In this document: positions 1 to 6,631 of the stretch, in pieces
How the letters are laid out: each line of letters opens with the position of its first letter
How positions within the stretch are numbered: the stretch's first letter is position 1
Source of the DNA: an uncultured Dysosmobacter sp.
GTDB taxonomy: Bacteria > Bacillota > Clostridia > Oscillospirales > Oscillospiraceae
Direction of reading: 5' to 3'
Length of the DNA stretch: 7,065 nt
Assembly: GCA_934504065.1 (NCBI GenBank)
Contig: CAKSVQ010000117.1
Coordinates: forward strand, 1 to 7,065
Position numbers and translations under genes: made by a program
Notes under the pieces: generated by a model
What the model was told of the DNA's origin: nothing
The model's input: only the letters and a program-made list of their open reading frames with translations
The model's database searches: none

Positions 1-1010
1 GTCTGGACGGGCGGGCGCTGGACTATGTGGTGGTGACCCACATGGAGCCGGATCACGCCGCCACGCTGATGGAGGTGCTGAATACCTATCCCACCGCGCA
101 GGTGGTGTGCAACGCAAAGACGCTGCCGATGATCGCCCAGTTCTTTGACTGTGACCTTTCCGGCCGGACGGTAACGGTGAAGGAGGGAGACACCCTCTGC
201 ACCGGACGCCACACCTTCACCTTCGTCATGGCACCCATGGTGCACTGGCCGGAGGTCATGGTGACCTATGACACGGTGGACCACATCCTGTTTGCCGCCG
301 ACGCCTTTGGCACCTTCGGCGCCCTCAGCGGCAACATTTTTGCGGATCAGGTGAATTTTGAGCGGGACTGGCTGGATGATGCCCGGCGGTATTACACCAA
401 CATCGTCGGCAAATACGGTATGCAGGTGCAGACGCTGCTGAAAAAGGCCGCGGGATTGGAGATCGCCTGCATCTGCCCGCTGCACGGTCCGGTCTGGCGG
501 GAGAATATCGGTTGGTTCCTTGAAAAATACCAGACATGGAGCACCTATGCGCCGGAGGAACAGGCGGTGGCCATTTTCTGCGGCTCGGTCTACGGGCACA
601 CGGAAAACGCCGCTGATATAGTGGCAAACCGCTTGGCGGAGCAGGGCGTGAAAAACATCCGTTTGTACGATGTTTCCAACACGGATGTTTCTCAGTTGGT
701 GGCCGAGGCCTTCCGGTGCAGCCATCTGGTGCTGGCCAGCGCCACCTATAACGGTGCGATTTTCACGCCGATGGAAAGCTTTTTGCTGGATCTGAAGGCC
801 CATAACCTGCAAAACCGGACGGTGGCAGTGATCGACAACGGCACGTGGGCCGCCACCGCGGGCCGCCAGATGCGGGAGATCGTGGACGGCATGAAAAACA
901 TGACGGTACTGGAGCAGGGCGTGAGCATCAAGTCCGCCGTGAAAGCCCAGCAGGCGGAGGAGCTGAACACGCTGGCTGACGCCATTGCCGCGGATATTTC
1001 CACAAAGTAA
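1..1010 (+). CDS. A-type flavoprotein (flavodiiron protein, FprA family), 5'-truncated
   Basis: The reading frame is open from base 3, so the gene enters from outside the window; the GTG at 27 is internal and not the start. What is visible is the end of the metallo-beta-lactamase-like domain followed by a flavodoxin domain. All expected diiron ligands in this part are present: the HxExDH motif (HMEPDH, about bases 39-56), a His in MVHWPE (243-245), an Asp in AADAFG (300-302) and a His in CPLHG (483-485). The flavodoxin part begins near base 565, with an FMN phosphate-loop-like GSVYGHTE at 582-605. The protein ends right after the flavodoxin domain, so there is no fused rubredoxin or flavin reductase: a class A enzyme. 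Family members are cytosolic four-electron O2 reductases and/or NO reductases of anaerobes, fed by rubredoxin or F420H2; the sequence does not tell which substrate dominates. Roughly 70 N-terminal residues seem to be missing compared with the usual ~400. The family call is firm. Confidence 0.93.
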   Translation, partial: LDGRALDYVVVTHMEPDHAATLMEVLNTYPTAQVVCNAKTLPMIAQFFDCDLSGRTVTVKEGDTLCTGRHTFTFVMAPMVHWPEVMVTYDTVDHILFAADAFGTFGALSGNIFADQVNFERDWLDDARRYYTNIVGKYGMQVQTLLKKAAGLEIACICPLHGPVWRENIGWFLEKYQTWSTYAPEEQAVAIFCGSVYGHTENAADIVANRLAEQGVKNIRLYDVSNTDVSQLVAEAFRCSHLVLASATYNGAIFTPMESFLLDLKAHNLQNRTVAVIDNGTWAATAGRQMREIVDGMKNMTVLEQGVSIKSAVKAQQAEELNTLADAIAADISTK

Positions 1011-1012
1011 AA

Positions 1013-1053
1013 AAGACTGCCTTTTCGTGGAAGCGGAAAGGCAGTCTTCTTTT
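1013..1053 (+). terminator. bidirectional intrinsic terminator
   Basis: AAGACTGCCTTT (1013-1024) pairs with AAAGGCAGTCTT (1037-1048). Three further inner pairs (one of them G.U in the + RNA) leave a 6-base loop, TGGAAG. On + the stem is followed by TTCTTTTAT. On - it is followed by TTTTTTACTTT, an even better U tract. It lies between the convergent stops at 1010 and 1052, so it can end transcription from both sides. The + strand U tract overlaps the stop codon of the convergent gene. Confidence 0.9.
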
Positions 1054-1474
1054 ATCGATTTTGTGGATTCCCTAAAAGAAACAGAATTTGATCCAGTGCA
1101 AAGAAAATCATGGCGGCGAGAAAGGCCAGCGCCCAGATGCGCAGAGCACTGAAAAAAGAGAGATAGCATTCACTGATGCCCCGAAGACCGCCCACGACCA
1201 GAATCGCCCGAGCAGCATACCGGAGAAGCGGCACCTCCAGCAGCCAGAGCCTGCGCCATGATGGCTGGCTGTCCGCGGCGGGATAGAGCAGGTCGTCAGG
1301 GCTGACTTGCAGGGCGGCGGCCAACTGCTCTACGGTGGAAAGGTCAGGAAAAGAGACATCCGCTTCCCAGTCGGATACCGTTTGTCGGGAGAGCGCAAGC
1401 TTTTCGGCAAGAACTTCCTGCGACAGCGCCGCCTTTTCGCGGCACCGCTTCAGGTTGGTGCTGAAATCTGACAA
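1052..1474 (-). CDS. small Xre-family HTH regulator with two predicted membrane segments
   Basis: 140 residues starting at TTG (1472-1474). This start is chosen because AAAGGAGG sits 7 bases upstream and a promoter lies just before that; the same frame stays open to 1894, but that extension overlaps asnA and has arginine/proline-rich shadow composition. Residues about 7-62 form a Cro/C1-type helix-turn-helix: LSQEVLAEKLALSRQTVSDWE, then PDLSTVEQLAAAL and the SPDDLL signature at 58-63. Residues 84-100 and 111-134 are hydrophobic and likely form two membrane helices separated by a short loop. Such proteins are common in Firmicutes and are presumed DNA-binding regulators tethered to, or sensing, the membrane; target and signal are unknown. 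It is a single-gene unit between the asnA terminator and the shared terminator at 1013-1053. The DNA-binding domain is clear, the membrane topology is inference. Confidence 0.85.
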   Translation of the reverse strand: MSDFSTNLKRCREKAALSQEVLAEKLALSRQTVSDWEADVSFPDLSTVEQLAAALQVSPDDLLYPAADSQPSWRRLWLLEVPLLRYAARAILVVGGLRGISECYLSFFSALRIWALAFLAAMIFFALDQILFLLGNPQNR

Positions 1475-1494
1475 AAAATCGCCTCCTTTTTCGT

Positions 1495-1524
1495 ATTGTA
1501 CCATGAAGAGCTGCGCGGGTTCAA
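1495..1524 (-). promoter_or_regulatory. extended -10 promoter of the Xre-type gene
   Basis: Read on the minus strand: -35 TTGAAC (1519-1524), an 18-base spacer ending in TGG, and -10 TACAAT (1495-1500). The TG one base before the -10 makes it an extended -10 element. Transcription would start near 1488, only a few bases before the AAAGGAGG ribosome binding site (1481-1488), giving a very short leader. It supports the TTG start at 1474. Confidence 0.7.
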
Positions 1525-1533
1525 GCACAAAAC

Positions 1534-1563
1534 ACCTGCCTGCGGAAAAATCCACAGGCAGGT
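1534..1563 (-). terminator. intrinsic terminator after asnA
   Basis: In the minus-strand RNA a 13-pair stem (ACCTGCCTG with CAGGCAGGT, then a U.G wobble, GG with CC, and A with U) closes a 4-base U loop and is followed by GUUUUGUG. In the + direction the wobble becomes a C/A mismatch, so the structure fits the minus strand better. It lies about 40 bp after the asnA stop and just upstream of the -35 of the next gene, separating the two units. The U tract is interrupted, so efficiency is uncertain. Confidence 0.65.
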
Positions 1564-1569
1564 TTGATT

Positions 1570-1597
1570 TCGAAAAAGCGGCGAAGCTGCTTTTCGA
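1570..1597 (-). repeat. second hairpin directly after asnA
   Basis: TCGAAAAAGCGGC (1570-1582) and GCTGCTTTTCGA (1586-1597) form an inverted repeat with a GAA loop and one bulged A. It begins 5 bases after the asnA stop. In the minus-strand RNA one pair is an A/C mismatch, so it is weaker there than the hairpin that follows it. It may protect the mRNA 3' end or aid termination; it has no clean U tract of its own outside the stem. Confidence 0.4.
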
Positions 1598-1602
1598 CTT
1601 AA

Positions 1603-2610
1603 TTACAGCAGGGTGATCCCAGCTTCTTCGCAGCGCTTCAAGGTCTCCGCGTCCCAGAGACTGGCTTGCACCTCGCCGATGTGGCAGGTGCCCAGCAGCA
1701 GCATGCAGAGACGGGACTGGCCGATGCCGCCGCCGATGGACTGGGGCAGCTGGCCATTGAGCAGCATCTGGTGGAAGGGGAGCTTGCGGCGCTGGTCGCA
1801 CCCGGCGGCGGTGAGCTGCCGATCCAGCGCGGCGGCGTCTACGCGGATGCCCATGGAGGAAAGCTCGAAGCGGCTCTCCAGCACCGGGTTCCACATCAAG
1901 ATGTCGCCGTTGAGCTCCCAGTCGTCATAGTCGGGGGCGCGCCCGTCGTGCTTGATCCCGGAGCGCAGCGTTTTGCCGATCTGCATCAGGAAAACGGTGT
2001 GGTGCTCCCGGCAGATGGCAGTCTCCCGCTCGTTGGGGGTCAGGTCGGGATAGCGGTCCTCCAGCTCCTGCGTTGTGATGAAATAGACCTCCCGCTCGGG
2101 GCGGAACGTCAGCACGGGGAAGGCGTTGCGCAGGGCGGTGGCCGTGTCGCAGACGCAGCCCACAATGTCCCGGACGGTATCTTTCAGATAGTCCACGGTG
2201 CGGTTCTGGAGATCAATGTTTTTCTCCCAGTCCCACTGGTCCACGTAGATGGAGTGGAGGTTGTCCACTTCTTCATCCCGGCGGATGGCGTTCATGTTGG
2301 TGTAAAGCCCGGTGCCGATCTTGAACTCATAGCGCTTGAGGGCCAGTCGCTTCCACTTGGCCAGAGAGTGCACCACCTGCCCATCCAACCCCACGTCGGG
2401 GATGTCGAAGGAGACGGGGCGCTCCACGCCATTGAGGTCGTCGTTCAGTCCGGTGCTGCCGTCCACAAACAGGGGGGCGGAGACCCGGTGCAGGTTCAGC
2501 CGCACGGTCAGATTGTGCTGGAAGTCCGCGTGGATCAGCTCGATGGCCCGCTGCAGCTCGTTGTTGGTCAGGGGCATATGATACCCGGCGGGGATGGTCA
2601 GTTTGCTCAT
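1603..2610 (-). CDS. asnA: aspartate--ammonia ligase (asparagine synthetase A)
   Basis: 335 residues; the family is usually about 330. AsnA makes L-asparagine from aspartate, ammonia and ATP (releasing AMP and PPi) in the cytosol; it is a class II aminoacyl-tRNA-synthetase-like homodimer. Family blocks appear in order: EVxAP-like RVSAPLFVD (42-50), GxERPVSFD (61-69), VVHSLAKWKR (79-88), GLYTNMNAIRRDEE (101-114), HSIYVDQWDWE (119-129), APDYDDW (225-231), LNGDILMWNPVLE (233-245), ELSSMGIRVD (249-258) and IGGGIGQSRLCMLLL (292-306), the class II motif 3 region with its Arg. The ATG at 2610 is preceded by AAAAGGA at 9 bases, and residues follow the family from the start. It lies 41 bp after gltX on the same strand with no clear promoter between, so it is probably cotranscribed with it. 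Ammonia-dependent synthesis suits an ammonia-rich niche such as the gut (inference). Confidence 0.96.
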   Translation of the reverse strand: MSKLTIPAGYHMPLTNNELQRAIELIHADFQHNLTVRLNLHRVSAPLFVDGSTGLNDDLNGVERPVSFDIPDVGLDGQVVHSLAKWKRLALKRYEFKIGTGLYTNMNAIRRDEEVDNLHSIYVDQWDWEKNIDLQNRTVDYLKDTVRDIVGCVCDTATALRNAFPVLTFRPEREVYFITTQELEDRYPDLTPNERETAICREHHTVFLMQIGKTLRSGIKHDGRAPDYDDWELNGDILMWNPVLESRFELSSMGIRVDAAALDRQLTAAGCDQRRKLPFHQMLLNGQLPQSIGGGIGQSRLCMLLLGTCHIGEVQASLWDAETLKRCEEAGITLL

Positions 2611-2651
2611 CAGTAACAGTCCTTTTATTTATATTTAGATTGGATGGGGGA

Positions 2652-4142
2652 TCACGCCCGCAGCTTTTCCATGCCCAGCTTCAGGCGGCGCAGAGTCTCT
2701 TCCTTGCCCAGAATGTGGCAAATCTCCACCGCGCCGCCGGGGGTGACCAGCTTGCCGGCCACCGCGATGCGGACGGGCCACATCAGCGTGGCGTTTTTCA
2801 CTTCCAGAGAGGCGGCAAGGCCGATCAGCGTGTCGTGCACGGCGTCCATGGTCCAGTCGGCCACCGCTTCCAGCGCGGGTACAGCCTTCTCCAGCATGGA
2901 AAGGGAGACCTCGGCATTGGTTTTGGATTTTTTGTTGGTGAAGAATTCCACGTCATACTCCGGCAGCGCGTCAAAGAAATCCACCTTTTCGGGAATGTCG
3001 GTCAGCTTTTCGCAGCGGGCCTGCAGCAGCGCGGCCACGGCAGCTGTGTCGATGGCGGGGTTCTTCACGCTCTGGCGGATATACGGCTCGGCCACTTTGG
3101 CAAATTCCGCCGGGGGCAGGGCGCGGAGATAGGTGGCGTTGAAATAGTCCAGCTTGGCAATGTCGAAAATGGCGGGGGACTTGGAAATGCCCGCAATGTC
3201 AAAAGCCTCCACCAGCTCGTCCAGCGAGAAAATTTCCTGCTCGCTGCGCTCGCCCTTGGGTGCCCAGCCCAACAGCGCCACATAGTTCAAAACGGCAGGT
3301 GTCAGATAGCCCTGCGCGATCAGGTCCTCATAGGAGGGATCGCCGTGGCGCTTGCTCATCTTGTTGTGCTGGTCCCGCATGACGGGGGAGCAGTGCACAT
3401 AGGTGGGGATGTCCCAGCCAAAGGCCTCATAGAGCAGGTTATACTTGGGGGCGGAGGAGAGGTATTCACTGCCCCGCACCACGTGGGTGATGCCCATCAG
3501 GTGGTCGTCCACCACGTTGGCAAAGTTATAGGTGGGCAAGCCGTCCCGCTTGAGCAGGACCTGATCGTCCAGCGTTTTGTTTTCCACCGTGATGTCGCCG
3601 AAAGAAACATCGTGGAAGGTGGTCACACCGTCGTGAGGGATGCGCTGGCGGATGACATAGGGCTTTCCAGCGGCCAGATTGGCGGCGACCTCCTCAGCAC
3701 TCAAGCTCCGGCAGGGATCGTCGGCCCGGTCGAAGCTGCCGGAATCCTCTTCCGATTCCTCTTTTTCGCAGAAGCAGTAATACGCCGCGCCCTTTTCCAC
3801 AAGCAGCTGGGCGTAGGGCAGGTACAGGTCCCGTCGCTGGGACTGGATGTAGGGGCCCACCGGGCCGCCCACATCGGGGCCTTCGTCGTGGGTGAGGCCG
3901 CACTCGGCCATCGTGCGGTAGATCACGTCCGTCGCGCCCTCCACCAGACGGCCCTGATCGGTGTCCTCAATGCGGAGAATGAAGGTGCCGCCGTAGTGCC
4001 GGGCAATAAGCCACGTGTAAAGCGCGGTGCGCAGGTTGCCCACATGCATATACCCGGTGGGAGAAGGAGCGAACCGGGTGCGCACCTTCCCCTTGGGGAT
4101 GCGCGCCTCCATTTCATCAAAAAATTTCTGATCGAGTGCCAT
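2652..4142 (-). CDS. gltX: glutamyl-tRNA synthetase
   Basis: 496 residues, within the 470-500 usual for bacterial GluRS. It charges tRNA-Glu with glutamate using ATP, in the cytosol; in many Firmicutes the enzyme also makes Glu-tRNA-Gln for GatCAB, but this cannot be decided here. It is a class I synthetase: RFAPSPTGYMHVGN (23-36) carries the HIGH-type motif (HVGN) and NKMSKRHGD (260-268) the KMSKS motif. FILRIEDTD (54-62), the insertion with CFC (123-125) and DPCR (142-145), YNFANVVDDHLMGITHVVRG (205-224) and the C-terminal anticodon-binding part ending TPGGA...LGKEETLRRL are also typical. The ATG at 4142 follows GGAGGT by 6 bases and a strong promoter lies upstream. No T-box leader is present: the leader is only about 40 bases. 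The segment matching the zinc site keeps three Cys, but the position of the E. coli His (CxH) is Ser here. Confidence 0.97.
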   Translation of the reverse strand: MALDQKFFDEMEARIPKGKVRTRFAPSPTGYMHVGNLRTALYTWLIARHYGGTFILRIEDTDQGRLVEGATDVIYRTMAECGLTHDEGPDVGGPVGPYIQSQRRDLYLPYAQLLVEKGAAYYCFCEKEESEEDSGSFDRADDPCRSLSAEEVAANLAAGKPYVIRQRIPHDGVTTFHDVSFGDITVENKTLDDQVLLKRDGLPTYNFANVVDDHLMGITHVVRGSEYLSSAPKYNLLYEAFGWDIPTYVHCSPVMRDQHNKMSKRHGDPSYEDLIAQGYLTPAVLNYVALLGWAPKGERSEQEIFSLDELVEAFDIAGISKSPAIFDIAKLDYFNATYLRALPPAEFAKVAEPYIRQSVKNPAIDTAAVAALLQARCEKLTDIPEKVDFFDALPEYDVEFFTNKKSKTNAEVSLSMLEKAVPALEAVADWTMDAVHDTLIGLAASLEVKNATLMWPVRIAVAGKLVTPGGAVEICHILGKEETLRRLKLGMEKLRA

Positions 4143-4188
4143 GAAAGTACCTCCATGCCAGAATTTTTTACATAATACAATAGATTAC

Positions 4189-4217
4189 ATTATCTCCATT
4201 TTTCCCGGGCTTGTCAA
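4189..4217 (-). promoter_or_regulatory. promoter of gltX-asnA
   Basis: On the minus strand a perfect -35 TTGACA (4212-4217) is separated by 17 bases from -10 GATAAT (4189-4194). Expected start near 4182, giving a leader of about 40 bases with the GGAGGT site at its end. No terminator/antiterminator fold or T-box-like element fits in so short a leader. Confidence 0.8.
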
Positions 4218-4295
4218 GGCATTGCGCGTGTTTTGCGGGAAAATATGTGCCCGGCGGCCACAGGAGGACTTTCCAGGGCGGGTGTGGAAAAAAGC

Positions 4296-4325
4296 ATGGC
4301 AATAGAGGGAAAACTGTGGTAAAAT
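4296..4325 (+). promoter_or_regulatory. extended -10 promoter of rarA
   Basis: TGGTAAAAT at 4317-4325 gives an extended -10 (TAAAAT, 4320-4325) with a weak -35 ATGGCA (4296-4301) at 18 bases. Transcription would begin around 4332. That excludes the upstream in-frame ATG at 4328 and supports the ATG at 4361. Confidence 0.5.
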
Positions 4326-4360
4326 AAATGTTCAGACACGGACTGGAAGGGGGTGCGGTC

Positions 4361-5629
4361 ATGCAAAGACCGCTTGCGGATGAGATCCGCCCAAAGACGC
4401 TGGACGAGGTGGTGGGCCAGCGGCACCTGCTGGCGCCCGGCGCGGTGCTCCGGCGGCTGATCGAAAAAGGGACGGACGCGAATATGGTGTTCTACGGGCC
4501 GTCCGGCACGGGAAAGACCACCGTCGCCAACATCATCGCGGAGAAGACCCACAAGACCCTCTACCGCCTCAACGCCACCACGGCTTCCTTGCAGGACATC
4601 AAGGACATCATCGCAGACGTGGGAACGCTGCTGGCGCCCGGCGGCGTGCTGCTGTATCTGGACGAGATCCAGTATTTCAACAAAAAGCAGCAGCAAAGCC
4701 TGTTGGAGTTCATGGAAAACGGAAAGCTGACGCTGATCGCCTCTACCACGGAGAATCCTTATTTTTATGTATACAGTGCGCTGCTCTCCCGCAGCACGGT
4801 GTTTGAGTTCAAGGCGGTGACGGCGGAGGAAGCGGAAAAAGCGGTACTGCGGGCGCTGGAGATCGAAAAGAGCCGCGCGCCGCTGCCGCTTGCGTGGGAA
4901 GCGGAGGTCCCCGGCCAGATCGCATCGGCCTGCGGCGGCGATGTGCGCAAGGCGGTGAACGCTGTGGAGCTGCTGTGTCAGGCGGCGGCCCCGAAGGATG
5001 GGAAACTCTTTCTCACAAGCGAAGATGCCTCGCAGGTGTCGCAGCGCAGCGCCATGCGCTATGACCGGGACGGCGATGCCCATTATGACATTCTCTCCGC
5101 CCTGCAAAAGTCCATCCGGGGCAGCGACCCGGACGCGGCGGTGCACTATCTGGGGCGGCTTTTGGAGGCAGGCGACCTGCTCTCCCCCTGTCGGCGGCTG
5201 CTGGTCATCGCCGCTGAGGATGTGGGGCTTGCTTATCCGCAGGCCATCGTGGTGACGAAGGCCTGCGTGGACGCCGCCTTACAGGTGGGGCTGCCGGAGG
5301 CGCGGCTTCCGCTGGCGGAGGCCGCCGTGCTGCTGGCCACCGCGCCCAAGTCCAACACGGCCCACAATGCCATCATCGCCGCCATGGATGACCTGAAAAA
5401 AGGAAAGAGCGGCGACATTCCCCGACATCTGCAAAATGTCCACGCCGATACCACGGGCTTTGACAACCAGCAGCACTATCTCTATCCCCACGTGTTCCCC
5501 AACCGCTGGGTGGAGCAGCAGTACCTGCCCGACGCGCTGAAAGACGCCAAATATTACGAGTGGGGCGACAACAAGACCGAGCAGGCCGCCAAGGCCTATT
5601 GGGAGCGGATCAAGGGCAGGCCGCTGTGA
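4361..5629 (+). CDS. rarA: replication-associated AAA+ ATPase RarA/MgsA
   Basis: 422 residues from the ATG at 4361, close to the family length (about 420-450). This start is chosen because AAGGGGG sits 6-7 bases upstream and MQRPLADEIRPKTLDEVVGQ matches the family N-terminus; an in-frame ATG at 4328 lies before the likely transcription start. AAA+ motifs: Walker A GPSGTGKTT (46-54), Walker B LLYLDEI (97-103), sensor 1 STTENP (128-133), arginine-finger-like LLSRS (141-145), sensor 2 GGDVRKA (192-198). The C-terminal part carries the tetramerisation-type helices: DILSALQKSIRGSDPDAA (243-260), RRLLVIAAEDVGLA (278-291), APKSN (328-332). RarA (MgsA in E. coli, WRNIP1 in eukaryotes) acts on stalled forks and single-stranded DNA gaps, related to clamp-loader ATPases. 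It is monocistronic, divergent from gltX, and its last 20 bp overlap the end of the opposing S1 gene. Confidence 0.95.
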   Translation: MQRPLADEIRPKTLDEVVGQRHLLAPGAVLRRLIEKGTDANMVFYGPSGTGKTTVANIIAEKTHKTLYRLNATTASLQDIKDIIADVGTLLAPGGVLLYLDEIQYFNKKQQQSLLEFMENGKLTLIASTTENPYFYVYSALLSRSTVFEFKAVTAEEAEKAVLRALEIEKSRAPLPLAWEAEVPGQIASACGGDVRKAVNAVELLCQAAAPKDGKLFLTSEDASQVSQRSAMRYDRDGDAHYDILSALQKSIRGSDPDAAVHYLGRLLEAGDLLSPCRRLLVIAAEDVGLAYPQAIVVTKACVDAALQVGLPEARLPLAEAAVLLATAPKSNTAHNAIIAAMDDLKKGKSGDIPRHLQNVHADTTGFDNQQHYLYPHVFPNRWVEQQYLPDALKDAKYYEWGDNKTEQAAKAYWERIKGRPL

Positions 5630-6545
5630 AGTCGGTTTCCACGGTTGGCTTTTCGCACCCCGGCGGGGAGTAGACCCAGCGGGTGAGCACACCGTCCGTC
5701 ACCTGATAACAAAGAGGAGCGGGGGCGGAGGGCGCAGGCAGCTTTTCGATGATTTGCAGCTTGACTTTCATGCGCTCCGGGCGGATACTCTTGATGTAGA
5801 CGGACACGGCGTCCCCCTCGGCCACGCCCTCCTTTGTGTCGGCAAGGCCGGAGAGGTTGGGCGCAAGCTCAATGAAGCTGCCATACTCCTTTATGCTACG
5901 CACCGTGCCGCAGACGGTCTCGCCGGGGGAAAAGCGGCTGGCGTTTTCCATCCATGTGCCAAGCAGTTCCCGGTGGGTCATGGTAATGCGCCGCTGCTGG
6001 CGGTCGATGGAGAGCACAGCCGCAAGGATCTGCTGCCCTGGCAAAAAGCGGTCCCTGGGGTGGGCGATGCGGGAGACGGAGATCTGCTCGATGGGCAGCA
6101 TGGCCACAATGCCGCAGCTGATGTCCAAAAAGGCACCGAAGGCTTCCAGCCGGGTGATCTGGCATTTGAGGACAGCCCCGGGCTGAAGATGGGCGAGAAA
6201 ATAGTCCATGGCCCGCTCCTGTGCCTCCCGGCGGCTCAAAAGGGCGACGGGTGCGCCCCGGGCATCGGAAGAGACGGATTTTACGGTAAAGCAATTTGGT
6301 TTGCCCACCCGGGACAAGACGGAAATGTCCCGCTCCGCGCCGCTGATCCACGGCGCGACGGCCTCGTCCCGGGGCATTCGGCCCCGCAGGCCGCTGCCGA
6401 AGAAGTAGAGCGTGCGGTCCGGACCGCAGCGTCCGGCGGCGGCGCACAAGATCGTGCCGCTGTCCGCGGCGGCACGCAGGGCGGGCAGGGAACAGTCGGA
6501 GAGCGGCCAGAGCCCCTCGGGGAGAAACAGTTGATTTTCCGGCAT
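5610..6545 (-). CDS. S1-domain RNA-binding protein (short S1-like, not canonical rpsA)
   Basis: 311 residues. Two clear S1 (OB-fold) domains: about 120-192 (PGAVLKCQITRLEAFGAFLD ... ISVSRIAHPRDRFLPGQ ... RRITMTHREL) and about 205-266 (PGETVCGTVRSIKEYGSFIEL ... GLADTKEG ... VKLQIIE). Residues about 28-105 look like a degenerate third S1-like domain. After a proline/alanine linker (270-277) comes a short tail with TDGVLTRWVYSPPGC (283-297), which I recall as a recurrent ending of such clostridial proteins (from memory, not searched). The protein is cytosolic and should bind single-stranded RNA; a ribosomal or mRNA-binding role is inferred from the domain only. Canonical S1 has four to six repeats, so the common label '30S ribosomal protein S1' would overstate it. 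The ATG at 6545 has only a weak site (AGGA, 10 bases upstream) below a TATAAT box. Its stop lies inside the 3' end of rarA. Confidence 0.85.
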   Translation of the reverse strand: MPENQLFLPEGLWPLSDCSLPALRAAADSGTILCAAAGRCGPDRTLYFFGSGLRGRMPRDEAVAPWISGAERDISVLSRVGKPNCFTVKSVSSDARGAPVALLSRREAQERAMDYFLAHLQPGAVLKCQITRLEAFGAFLDISCGIVAMLPIEQISVSRIAHPRDRFLPGQQILAAVLSIDRQQRRITMTHRELLGTWMENASRFSPGETVCGTVRSIKEYGSFIELAPNLSGLADTKEGVAEGDAVSVYIKSIRPERMKVKLQIIEKLPAPSAPAPLCYQVTDGVLTRWVYSPPGCEKPTVETDFTAACP

Positions 6546-6590
6546 GGCGATCGCATCCTATTCTGCCGCCAGTCGCGGCGTTGATAGGTC

Positions 6591-6596
6591 ATTATA
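6591..6596 (-). promoter_or_regulatory. likely -10 box of the S1-domain gene
   Basis: A perfect TATAAT on the minus strand lies 46 bp before the ATG at 6545. No good -35 is found at 16-18 bases (TCAATC at 17), so the promoter is incomplete by eye. The same 86-bp divergent gap must also hold the start signal for the DUF951 gene on +, for which I see no convincing -35/-10 pair. Confidence 0.4.
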
Positions 6597-6631
6597 TGCA
6601 AAGAAACGGAACGGATTGACAGGAGGCGCGT

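Noticed and set aside
1475..1894. N-terminal extension of the Xre-type gene to 1894
   Set aside because: It overlaps asnA and the asnA terminator, is Arg/Pro/His-rich shadow sequence, and a strong promoter plus AAAGGAGG point to the TTG at 1474.
1666..2616. + strand open frame of 316 codons antisense to asnA
   Set aside because: Shadow of the asnA codon pattern in GC-rich DNA; low-complexity composition, no start signal, no domain.
2640..4175. Long + strand open frame (511 codons) antisense to the whole of gltX
   Set aside because: It mirrors gltX in the complementary frame, is unusually rich in His, Gly, Val and Gln, has no binding site or recognisable domain, and gltX itself is certain.
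4328..4360. Upstream in-frame ATG of rarA at 4328
   Set aside because: It has no binding site, lies before the likely transcription start near 4332, and the family N-terminus matches the ATG at 4361.
4214..5146. Minus-strand open frame (310 codons) antisense to the rarA start
   Set aside because: His/Gln/Arg-rich shadow of rarA without start signal or domain, and it crosses the gltX promoter.
5655..5669. CCCCGGCGGGG as a terminator of rarA
   Set aside because: The stem is only 4 bp with a 3-base loop, no U tract follows, and it lies within the S1-domain coding sequence.
5754..6584. + strand open frame (276 codons) antisense to the S1-domain gene
   Set aside because: The minus frame has two clear S1 domains; the + frame has no recognisable domain or binding site.
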